DNA from: Gammaproteobacteria bacterium
GTDB taxonomy: Bacteria; Pseudomonadota; Gammaproteobacteria; Acidiferrobacterales; Sulfurifustaceae
Assembly (NCBI GenBank): GCA_029863005.1
Contig: JAOTWF010000018.1
Span: forward strand, 1 to 38,473
Length of the DNA stretch: 38,473 nucleotides
Direction of reading: 5' to 3'
Positions 17,663 through 24,933 of this stretch are shown here, piece by piece (position 1 is the first letter of the stretch; each line of letters starts with the position of its first letter). Made by a program: the position numbers and the translations under genes. Under the pieces are notes generated by a model, which was given only the letters and a program-made list of their open reading frames with translations, made no database searches and had not been told where the DNA came from.

Positions 17663-19588
17663 ATGAAAAAGATATACTCTTATCTGCAATCACGTATCGC
17701 GGTTTTCGCCCATGATCTGTTGATGGTGCCAGTGGCCTGGTTCGGTTCATACTGGCTACGCTTTAATCTCGACTCGTTTCCTGAAGGCTTTTTATATCAG
17801 GCCTTAGTGCTGCTTCCGATTGTTTTGATCTCACAGGGCAGCATGTTCTGGTATTTCGGACTGTACCGAGGTATCTGGCGGTTCGCATCCATCCCTGATC
17901 TCCTGAGAATAATGAAAGCCGTGGCGGCGGGAGTTCTTATTGCCGCTATCGCAATATTCCTGATTACACGTTTGCAAAACGTTCCACGTTCTGTTTTTGT
18001 CTTGGATGGAATCTTGTTGTTCCTTCTGCTAGGTGGCCCACGTTTCCTATATCGATTGCTCAAGGACCACAATCTGTATCGGTGGATTCAGGACCGAAGA
18101 ATCCTTGTGGAAACGGATTGGAAGAATGCCCTAATCGTTGGTGCCGGAAGAGCCGGGGAGGCCCTGGTGCGAGATCTGTTGAGGGATTCCTCTGGATTAT
18201 ATTTGCCTGTGGCATTTGCCGACGATGACCGAAGAAAAATCGGAAAGGAGATTCACGGGGTTCCAGTGGATGGCTCGTGCAATGAAATTCCGCTGATTGT
18301 TACCAGGCTTGGAATAGATCTGATCATTATCGCCCTGCCTTCCGCCACCTCGCGCCAAACCCGGCGTATTGTTGAAATCTGTGAAACAACAAACCTGCCA
18401 TTCAGGACTCTGCCACAACTCCAGGACCTCGTTAGTGGAAAAGCGAGCCTGAAGGATTTACGCGACGTTCAAATCGAGGATCTTCTCGGGCGTGAGACGG
18501 TGAAACTGAACTGGCAGGCTATAACCGATGCAACACGACAGCAAACCGTGCTGGTCAGTGGTGGGGGCGGCTCTATCGGCTCCGAATTGTGCCGTCAGAT
18601 TAGCCGTCTCAAGCCGGCCCAGCTGATTATCGTCGATCGCAGCGAATTCAACCTCTACAGCATCGATTTGGAGTTGCGCAATAATTTCCCCGAACTTTCA
18701 TTGATCACTCTTCTGACGGACATCAATGACACGGTGCAAATGGATAAGATCATGCGCACATATTTACCTTCCATGGTCTATCATGCCGCCGCCTACAAAC
18801 ATGTACCGATTCTGGAGGATCAGGCACATGCTGCCGTGGTCAACAATGCGCTTGGCACCCGCGTGATGGCCAATCTTGCCGATAAATATGGCTGCAAGTC
18901 TTTCGTCATGGTTTCAACGGACAAAGCAGTCAATCCTGCCAACGTCATGGGGGCAAGCAAACGAGTGGCGGAAATGTATTGTCAGGGCATGAACGCCAAA
19001 TCCAATACCCGCTTCATCACCGTCCGATTCGGTAATGTCCTCGGTTCCTCAGGAAGCGTTATTCCCCTGTTTCAACAGCAGATTTCCCAAGGCGGTCCTG
19101 TTACGGTGACCCATCCGGAGATCATGCGTTACTTCATGACCATATCCGAAGCCTGTCAACTGATCATGCAGGCAGGTGTTATTGGGCAAGGCGGAGAAAT
19201 CTTCGTGTTGGACATGGGAGAACCGGTGAAAATTTCTTATCTCGCAGAACAGTTGATTCGGCTCTCTGGAAAGACTCCTGGAGAGGATATTGAAATCATC
19301 TATACGGGATTACGCCCCGGCGAAAAACTATTCGAGGAACTTTTTCATGACGCGGAAAAACTATCCGAAACCAGCCACCCGAAAATCCTGTTGGCGCAGT
19401 GTCGATTGATGGACAAGACAGCTCTGGATGAATCCTTCAATGCGATGCAGCAGGCCTGCCAGGAAGGTAATGATGATGCATTGAGAAGAATGTTGGCTGA
19501 GCTGGTACCTGAGCACACCGGGTTGGTGCCGATATCGCACGGCACTGAAAGAACCGCCGTTGTTGTACCGTTAAAACAGACGCATTAA
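17663..19588 (+). CDS. wbpM: UDP-GlcNAc 4,6-dehydratase, WbpM/CapD family
   Basis: Large membrane-anchored dehydratase converting UDP-GlcNAc to UDP-4-keto-6-deoxy-GlcNAc, the precursor that WbpV reduces. It has 641 residues: about four N-terminal membrane helices, a CoA-binding-like Rossmann domain (ALIVGAGRAGEALVRDLL), then the catalytic short-chain dehydrogenase domain (VLVSGGGGSIGSELC; YHAAAYKHVP; VSTDKAVNP; NVMGASK). As in the large WbpM-type enzymes, methionine (M429) replaces the usual tyrosine ahead of K433. A 133-base gap precedes it, holding only a weak TATACT box (17605-17610), so it may be read from upstream or have its own promoter. Confidence 0.94.
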   Translation: MKKIYSYLQSRIAVFAHDLLMVPVAWFGSYWLRFNLDSFPEGFLYQALVLLPIVLISQGSMFWYFGLYRGIWRFASIPDLLRIMKAVAAGVLIAAIAIFLITRLQNVPRSVFVLDGILLFLLLGGPRFLYRLLKDHNLYRWIQDRRILVETDWKNALIVGAGRAGEALVRDLLRDSSGLYLPVAFADDDRRKIGKEIHGVPVDGSCNEIPLIVTRLGIDLIIIALPSATSRQTRRIVEICETTNLPFRTLPQLQDLVSGKASLKDLRDVQIEDLLGRETVKLNWQAITDATRQQTVLVSGGGGSIGSELCRQISRLKPAQLIIVDRSEFNLYSIDLELRNNFPELSLITLLTDINDTVQMDKIMRTYLPSMVYHAAAYKHVPILEDQAHAAVVNNALGTRVMANLADKYGCKSFVMVSTDKAVNPANVMGASKRVAEMYCQGMNAKSNTRFITVRFGNVLGSSGSVIPLFQQQISQGGPVTVTHPEIMRYFMTISEACQLIMQAGVIGQGGEIFVLDMGEPVKISYLAEQLIRLSGKTPGEDIEIIYTGLRPGEKLFEELFHDAEKLSETSHPKILLAQCRLMDKTALDESFNAMQQACQEGNDDALRRMLAELVPEHTGLVPISHGTERTAVVVPLKQTH

Positions 19589-19633
19589 TCCAGAGATACT
19601 CAACATACCTCTGAATTTGGGAGTTAGATTTCC

Positions 19634-20965
19634 ATGAAGTTGACAATAATAGGAACAGGCTATGTCGGCCTGGTGACAGGTGCGTGTTTCGCTGAAATGG
19701 GAAACACGGTGACGTGTGTGGACATTGATGAGAAGAAAGTTGAGGGATTAAAAAAGGGCATCCTGCCAATATACGAGCCTGGCCTGGAAACCCTTGTTGC
19801 CAACAATTACAAAAACGGGCGCTTGCAGTTTTCCTTGTCAATCAATGAGCCTGTGGCAAAAGCGGACGTGTATTTTATTGCTGTTGGAACGCCGCCCGGG
19901 GAGGATGGCTCGGCTGATTTGAAACATGTCCTAGCGGTGGCCCGCGATATCGGTCAACATATCAGCGGGTACACCATCGTGGTAAATAAATCGACCGTGC
20001 CTGTAGGCACGGCCGACAAGGTCTATGCCGCCATCCGGCATGAATTGAAAAGGCGCAATATCAGTATCGAATTCGATGTCGTCAGCAATCCGGAGTTCCT
20101 CAAAGAAGGCGCGGCCGTCGATGATTTCATGCGTCCAGACCGGGTAATCGTTGGCACCGATAGCGATCAAGCGCGCAATGTGATGCGTGATCTTTATATT
20201 CCGTTCATGCGTACTCATGAACGACTACTGTTCATGGGTGTGCGCGACGCTGAAATGAGTAAGTATGCCGGCAATGCCATGTTAGCAACGAAAATATCGT
20301 TTATGAATGAAATTGCTAATTTGTGTGAACGCATGGGAGTTGATGTGGAAAATGTCCGGCAGGGTATAGGCTCTGATACGCGCATTGGTTACTCATTTAT
20401 TTATCCAGGCGCCGGCTATGGCGGCTCTTGTTTTCCGAAGGACGTCAAAGCGCTGATTCACATGGCCAAAGTTCATGAGTTTGAACCTAAAGTGCTCAAT
20501 GCCGTTGAGGAACGAAATGAACAGCAGAAACGCGTGCTCTTTGACAAAATTCAGCAGAGATTTGGGGGGAAACTTTCAAGCCTGACTTTCGGTGTCTGGG
20601 GACTGGCTTTCAAGCCTGGTACTGACGACATGCGTGAGGCATCCTCTGTTGTCCTGTTAAGGGAATTAATTGCAGCTGGCGCGAAAATCAAGGCATACGA
20701 TCCCGTCGCCATGCCATCTGCTAGACGAGAACTTCCCGGCGACTGGTTTATTAATGGTCAACTCAAGATGGTTGATGAACAGTACGGCGCGCTTGACGGT
20801 TCTGATGCCATGGTGCTGATGACGGAATGGAAGCCCTTTCGTCATCCCGACTTCGATCGAATTAAAAAATTACTGAAGCATCCGATTATATTTGATGGAC
20901 GTAACTTGTATGATCCAAAACTGCTGCGTGAAGCTGGATTCGAGTACAGCGGAATAGGACGGTAG
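19634..20965 (+). CDS. ugd: UDP-glucose 6-dehydrogenase
   Basis: Oxidises UDP-glucose to UDP-glucuronic acid with two NAD+. It has 443 residues, the typical length. N-terminal NAD loop IIGTGYVGLVTGACFAEMG; YFIAVGTPPGEDGSADL; the NPEFLKEGAAVDDFMRPDR signature; and the catalytic cysteine C266 in YGGSCFPKDVKAL. The C-terminal domain has VWGLAFKPGTDDMREA. GGGAG precedes the ATG at suitable spacing. With galU just downstream it forms a UDP-glucuronate supply pair for the polysaccharide, though both enzymes also serve general metabolism. Confidence 0.96.
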   Translation: MKLTIIGTGYVGLVTGACFAEMGNTVTCVDIDEKKVEGLKKGILPIYEPGLETLVANNYKNGRLQFSLSINEPVAKADVYFIAVGTPPGEDGSADLKHVLAVARDIGQHISGYTIVVNKSTVPVGTADKVYAAIRHELKRRNISIEFDVVSNPEFLKEGAAVDDFMRPDRVIVGTDSDQARNVMRDLYIPFMRTHERLLFMGVRDAEMSKYAGNAMLATKISFMNEIANLCERMGVDVENVRQGIGSDTRIGYSFIYPGAGYGGSCFPKDVKALIHMAKVHEFEPKVLNAVEERNEQQKRVLFDKIQQRFGGKLSSLTFGVWGLAFKPGTDDMREASSVVLLRELIAAGAKIKAYDPVAMPSARRELPGDWFINGQLKMVDEQYGALDGSDAMVLMTEWKPFRHPDFDRIKKLLKHPIIFDGRNLYDPKLLREAGFEYSGIGR

Positions 20966-21005
20966 CGATGTTCCTTCAGGACAAAGTGGGCTACAGTACT
21001 AAAAT

Positions 21006-21875
21006 ATGACACGAGTCACCAAGGCGGTATTTCCGGTTGCCGGATTGGGAACGCGTTTTCTCCCAGTCACCAAGGCAAGTCCGAAAGAAATGCTTCCTAT
21101 CGTTGATAAGCCGCTCATCCAGTATGCCGCAGAAGAAGCTATTGCCGCCGGCATCAATGAGCTGATATTTGTCACGGGACGCAACAAGCGGTCCATCGAA
21201 GATCACTTTGACAAGGCCTATGAGCTTGAAATGGAGCTCAAAGCGGATGGAAAACAAGATCTTCTGGACGTGGTGCAAAATGTGTTGCCCAACTCGACTT
21301 CCTGCGTATATATCCGTCAACCTGAAGCTCTTGGTCTGGGTCATGCTGTCTTGTGTGCCAAGCAGGTGATAGGGAACGATCCATTCGCCGTCATTCTGGC
21401 CGATGACCTGATTCGTAGCGAACTTGGTGTTCTCAGGCAAATGACCGATCTCTACGACCGGCACCAGTGTTCCGTGATTGGCGTGCAGAATGTCGCCAGG
21501 GAGGATACGCACAGCTATGGCATCGTGAAGGGAAAGGCCTCCGGTGATCGCATCTATTCTGTGGAAGCGATCGTTGAAAAGCCGCATCCTGACAAAGCCC
21601 CCTCAACGTTGGCGGTCGTGGGAAGATACCTTCTAACTCCCCGGATATTTGAATTGTTGGAACGTGTCACGCCTGGGGCCGGAGGTGAAATTCAACTGAC
21701 CGATGGCATTGCTGCACTATTGTCCCACGAGCAGGTGCTGGCCTATGAGTTTCTCGGGAAACGCTATGATTGCGGTAACAAGTCAGGGTATCTGCAAGCC
21801 ACCGTTGAATATGCCTTGGAACATCCTGAGCTCAAGGAAAAGTTCCATGCGTACCTTAAAGGGCTCAAATTTTGA
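21006..21875 (+). CDS. galU: UTP-glucose-1-phosphate uridylyltransferase
   Basis: Makes UDP-glucose from UTP and glucose-1-phosphate, feeding Ugd immediately upstream. It has 289 residues. The nucleotide-binding N-terminus is [38 protein letters not shown] follows; VILADDLI holds the metal-binding aspartates; [19 protein letters not shown] and the late [10 protein letters not shown] are GalU hallmarks. A 40-base gap with no terminator separates it from ugd. It marks the 3' boundary of the polysaccharide cluster. Confidence 0.96.
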   Translation: MTRVTKAVFPVAGLGTRFLPVTKASPKEMLPIVDKPLIQYAAEEAIAAGINELIFVTGRNKRSIEDHFDKAYELEMELKADGKQDLLDVVQNVLPNSTSCVYIRQPEALGLGHAVLCAKQVIGNDPFAVILADDLIRSELGVLRQMTDLYDRHQCSVIGVQNVAREDTHSYGIVKGKASGDRIYSVEAIVEKPHPDKAPSTLAVVGRYLLTPRIFELLERVTPGAGGEIQLTDGIAALLSHEQVLAYEFLGKRYDCGNKSGYLQATVEYALEHPELKEKFHAYLKGLKF

Positions 21876-21942
21876 TGCCGATCAAGATTGTGGTGACGTC
21901 CCGGTGTACGGTTTGTGTGTCGCGAGCATTTGATTTCAGTTC

Positions 21943-21972
21943 TGGCCTTAAGAAGCGGAGGGCAGATATAAT
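21943..21972 (+). promoter_or_regulatory. Candidate sigma-70 promoter for the DsrE-family gene
   Basis: A perfect TATAAT (21967-21972) lies about 48 bases before the ATG at 22020. The -35 region is poor (TGGCCT at 18-base spacing). It sits in the 144-base gap after galU and would start an independent transcript of about 40 leader bases with a strong AGGAGA ribosome-binding site. Confidence 0.4.
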
Positions 21973-22019
21973 CCGCTCGTAGCAAAATGCCGGCGTTGTC
22001 CAGTATTCAGGAGAAATCC

Positions 22020-22388
22020 ATGGCTGACAAACTGATGATCGTGATGGTGAATACGGACCCTTCCAACCCGGCCGAGTTGGGAGCACCATTTTTTCAGGCA
22101 ACGGTGGCGGCCGCAATGGAGTACGAAGTGGAGGTCATCCTGACGGCCAGGGCCGGTGAACTGGCGATCAAGGGGGTGGCCGAGAAATTGCGCGTGCAGA
22201 AAGACAGCCCTAAATCCGTTTATGACTACATCAAGGATGCCCATGAAGCCGGTGTGAAATTCAAAGTCTGCACGCCAACCCTGGAATTGTGGGGTAACGA
22301 GCTGATCCCTGAAATCGAGGAGACCGTCGGTGGCGCCTATGTCATAAGCCAGGCGATGGACGAAGACGTTGTAACGTTTACCTACTAA
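22020..22388 (+). CDS. DsrE-family protein
   Basis: Small soluble protein of 122 residues with the DsrE/YchN alpha-beta pattern: LMIVMVNTDPSNPAELGAPFF, then EVILTARAGELAIKGVAEKL, a variable middle and GVKFKVCTPTLELWG carrying its only cysteine. Family members act in sulfur relay (DsrE, TusD) or are uncharacterised peroxiredoxin-like paralogues; no dsr or tus partners are nearby, so the function is open. The ATG at 22020 has AGGAGA six bases upstream and is a much better start than the upstream in-frame alternative at 21987. Confidence 0.82.
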   Translation: MADKLMIVMVNTDPSNPAELGAPFFQATVAAAMEYEVEVILTARAGELAIKGVAEKLRVQKDSPKSVYDYIKDAHEAGVKFKVCTPTLELWGNELIPEIEETVGGAYVISQAMDEDVVTFTY

Positions 22389-22412
22389 CCACTCAAAAAA
22401 CATATATCAACG

Positions 22413-22967
22413 TTGAATCCGATAAGCGCGCAGCAGGCGTGGGAAGTGCTGCAACGGGCAGACTGCCTGTATTCCCCCGAACGTGTCGAGTCCGCGCTTT
22501 CCGCCATGGCGGCGCGAATCAACCAGACTCTCTCCGGCTCAGATCCTCTCGTTATTTGCGTGATGACCGGTGGCGTGGTTCCATTCGGACAATTGCTCCC
22601 CAGATTTCAGTTTCCATTACAGATCGATTATGTCCATGCAACCCGCTACGGAAAGCGTCTACAAGGCGGGCAGTTGCAGTGGATTTCCGGTCCGCATCAG
22701 GATCCGCGCGACCGAGTGGTGTTATTGATCGACGACATCCTGGATGAGGGGACGACCCTTGCTGGGATTGAGGCGCGTTATCGGGACGATGGCGCCCGTG
22801 AAGTGCACAAGGCGGTGCTGGTGGTGAAGGATCGTCCACGGCAGCATGACGTCAAGGTGGAATTTGCCGGCTTGGAAGTGCCCAACCGGTACGTTTTCGG
22901 ATGTGGCATGGATTATAAGGGTTACCTTCGAAATATTGCTGGCATTTATGCCGAGGTGGAATTGTGA
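22413..22967 (+). CDS. hpt: Hypoxanthine-guanine phosphoribosyltransferase family
   Basis: Purine salvage enzyme transferring ribose-5-phosphate from PRPP to a 6-oxopurine. The 184 residues include CVMTGGVVPFGQLLPRF near the N-terminus, the flexible-loop region with ATRYGKRLQGG, and the PRPP-binding signature VVLLIDDILDEGTTLAG; VVKDRPRQHDVKVEFAGLEVPNRYVFGCGMDY is the purine-binding end. The TTG start is 24 bases after the DsrE gene, with no clear ribosome-binding site. The downstream neighbour is a thioinosine phosphorylase-like gene whose product, hypoxanthine, is this enzyme's substrate. Confidence 0.9.
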   Translation: MNPISAQQAWEVLQRADCLYSPERVESALSAMAARINQTLSGSDPLVICVMTGGVVPFGQLLPRFQFPLQIDYVHATRYGKRLQGGQLQWISGPHQDPRDRVVLLIDDILDEGTTLAGIEARYRDDGAREVHKAVLVVKDRPRQHDVKVEFAGLEVPNRYVFGCGMDYKGYLRNIAGIYAEVEL

Positions 22968-23007
22968 GTAGGCAAGACGAACGAGCGGAGCGAGTAGAGC
23001 TACATTT

Positions 23008-23760
23008 ATGACAACAGTAGCCATCATCGGTGGCAGTGGGCTGACCAACCTTAAGAACTTACGTATCACGCGGCGAGAAGTTATTCGCACGCCTTATGGA
23101 GAACCTTCTGCGCCCATGATCTTCGGCCAATTGGGGGGGCAGGAAGCCGTGTTTCTTCCCCGGCACGGGCCAGGGCACACCATCCCTCCACACGAAGTTA
23201 ACTACCGCGCCAATATCTGGGCCATCAAGCAAACTGGCGTCAGCAAGGTCATAGCCGTCAATGCCGTCGGCGGTATTTCACCCGATTTTCAGGTGGCCGG
23301 TACTCTGGTTATTCCTGATCAAATTATTGATTTCACGTATGGTCGCGCCCACACTTATTTCGGAAGTGAACATAAAAAAGTGACCCATGTCGATTTTACC
23401 CATCCCTATTGTGAAGAACTGCGACAAACCATCATTCATGCGTCGGGGAGAGCGGAAATCAGGGTAATGGGACGCGGAACCTATGGGGTGACCCAGGGCC
23501 CTCGTTTCGAAAGCTTAGCGGAAATTCGCCGCATGGAACGGGACGGGGCAGATATTGTCGGGATGACCGGCATGCCCGAGGCAGGTCTCGCGCGTGAGCT
23601 GGAACTTTGTTACGCATCGATTGCGCTGGTGGTGAATCCGGCGGCCGGCAAGACCACAGAAACCATCAGCATGAAGGAAATCGAGACTAATCTCGAGACA
23701 GGCATGGGATCAGTGCGTTCGCTCCTGGAGCAGGTGATCCCCCTGATCGCTCATGGCTGA
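23008..23760 (+). CDS. S-methyl-5'-thioinosine phosphorylase-like purine nucleoside phosphorylase
   Basis: Phosphorolyses a purine nucleoside, most likely S-methyl-5'-thioinosine, to hypoxanthine and methylthioribose-1-phosphate. The 250 residues show the PNP/MTAP pattern: VAIIGGSGL, FLPRHGPGHTIPPHEVNYRAN, NAVGGISPDF, TYGVTQGPRFES and VGMTGMPEAGLAREL. At the base-specificity site the sequence is VVNPAAGK with N210 instead of the paired aspartates of 5'-methylthioadenosine phosphorylase, which points to a 6-oxopurine. That matches the MTIP route known from Pseudomonas. It follows hpt by 40 bases and its end overlaps csiV by 10 bases, tail to tail. Confidence 0.86.
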   Translation: MTTVAIIGGSGLTNLKNLRITRREVIRTPYGEPSAPMIFGQLGGQEAVFLPRHGPGHTIPPHEVNYRANIWAIKQTGVSKVIAVNAVGGISPDFQVAGTLVIPDQIIDFTYGRAHTYFGSEHKKVTHVDFTHPYCEELRQTIIHASGRAEIRVMGRGTYGVTQGPRFESLAEIRRMERDGADIVGMTGMPEAGLARELELCYASIALVVNPAAGKTTETISMKEIETNLETGMGSVRSLLEQVIPLIAHG

Positions 23761-24347
23761 GCAGTGGCTTTAACGGGCGAAACCCGCACCAACGCGCCAA
23801 ATTTCGGATGATCGAAGTAGTGCATTTCAGAAACCTTGATACGTCTAGGCTCGCTCAATTGAAAGACCGTCTCCTCTTTCTCTTGTCCTAGGACGCCAAA
23901 AAATCCGCCGCTTGGCGGAACCCGCAATATCAGGTTCAAATCCACGATCAAGTATCGGCTCAGGTAAAACCGAAGAGAGCCACCCAGCTCACCGCTTTCG
24001 CTGGAGATTTTGACCGGCTTGGATACGGACTTGGCCTCTGCACTTTGCTGCCAGCGTAAATGTGTCAGGACATGATGTTGGCCGGATTTCTCTAAGGCGA
24101 TGGCGGCTTCCCATAAGGGAGAATCCTGCAGGAGTTTTTCCCCCGCCACGAGCGTTTCATCCTTTCCCTTTTCCGAGACGATAGGTCCTGGCGGTGTGCG
24201 AGACCAGGTTTCCCCTCCCTCCAGATCTGTCAGCCGGTTTTCAAATACGACCACTTCAATTTCGTACGTATTGGTTGTGGTGGGCGCTGCCTGCAGCGAT
24301 GTGAATGACAGAAACAACAGAAAAATCGAGATCAATAATCGGTACAC
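23751..24347 (-). CDS. csiV: CsiV-family periplasmic protein
   Basis: About 198 residues with a clear signal peptide (MYRLLISIFLLFLSFTSLQA, cleavage after QA). The mature part begins TYEIEVVVFENR, the recognisable start of the CsiV family, with SRYLIVDLNLILR and a C-terminal RRIKVSEMHYFDHPKFGALVRV. CsiV in Vibrio cholerae binds peptidoglycan and supports the amino-acid response of LdcV/CadC-like signalling or D-amino acid stress tolerance; I am sure of the family but not of its role here. The GTG start has GGGAAAA upstream. CsiV is commonly near mfd in gammaproteobacteria, and here def lies between them. Confidence 0.8.
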   Translation of the reverse strand: MYRLLISIFLLFLSFTSLQAAPTTTNTYEIEVVVFENRLTDLEGGETWSRTPPGPIVSEKGKDETLVAGEKLLQDSPLWEAAIALEKSGQHHVLTHLRWQQSAEAKSVSKPVKISSESGELGGSLRFYLSRYLIVDLNLILRVPPSGGFFGVLGQEKEETVFQLSEPRRIKVSEMHYFDHPKFGALVRVSPVKATAQP

Positions 24348-24413
24348 GGTGTTTTCCCGGGAGTGAATAATTTATAGTATCACGTATTCATTAACTAAAA
24401 TCGAGCATGATTG

Positions 24414-24932
24414 ATGGCTGTCAGGCGCGTACTCAAAATGGGTGATCCGCTGTTGTACGAGAAGGCCGAACCGGTTACGCAGTTCAACACACCGGAGCTC
24501 GACCGTCTCGTGGCTGATATGTTTGACACCATGACCGAGCTCAATGGTGCGGGCTTGGCCGCGCCACAAATCGGCGTTTCACAGCGTGTCGTGATTTTCG
24601 GTGTCGACGCGAATCCTCGCTATCCACAGGTGGAGCCGGTGCCGACCACCGTGCTGGTAAATCCTTTGTTAACGCCGATCGGCAACGAAATGGAAGACGG
24701 TTGGGAAGGGTGTCTCAGCGTACCGGGACTGCGCGGCATGGTGTCACGCCATCAAAACCTGCGTTATACCGGATTCGATCAGCAGGGGAAGCCCATCGAT
24801 CGCACGGTCTCGGGCTTTCACGCACGTGTGGTGCAGCATGAAGTCGATCATCTCGACGGAATCCTTTATCCTTTGCGACTGCGCGACATCCGTCTGCTGG
24901 GCTACGAAGAAGCCCTGTTCCCCGATCTTTGA
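24414..24932 (+). CDS. def: Peptide deformylase
   Basis: Removes the N-formyl group from nascent proteins. The three conserved motifs are present: GAGLAAPQIG (residues 46-55), EGCLSVPG with metal ligand C100, and QHEVDHLDG with metal ligands H142 and H146 and catalytic E143. At 172 residues it is a normal bacterial length. The ATG at 24414 is preferred over the TTG one codon earlier. No fmt partner is nearby, so this may be a second deformylase paralogue. The stop is one base from the convergent mfd stop. Confidence 0.94.
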   Translation: MAVRRVLKMGDPLLYEKAEPVTQFNTPELDRLVADMFDTMTELNGAGLAAPQIGVSQRVVIFGVDANPRYPQVEPVPTTVLVNPLLTPIGNEMEDGWEGCLSVPGLRGMVSRHQNLRYTGFDQQGKPIDRTVSGFHARVVQHEVDHLDGILYPLRLRDIRLLGYEEALFPDL

Positions 24933-24933
24933 T

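Noticed and set aside
22968-23007. CGAACGAGCGGAGCGAGTAG-type purine-rich stretch between hpt and the phosphorylase
   Set aside because: Imperfect and too short to be a REP element or terminator; no second copy noticed in the window.
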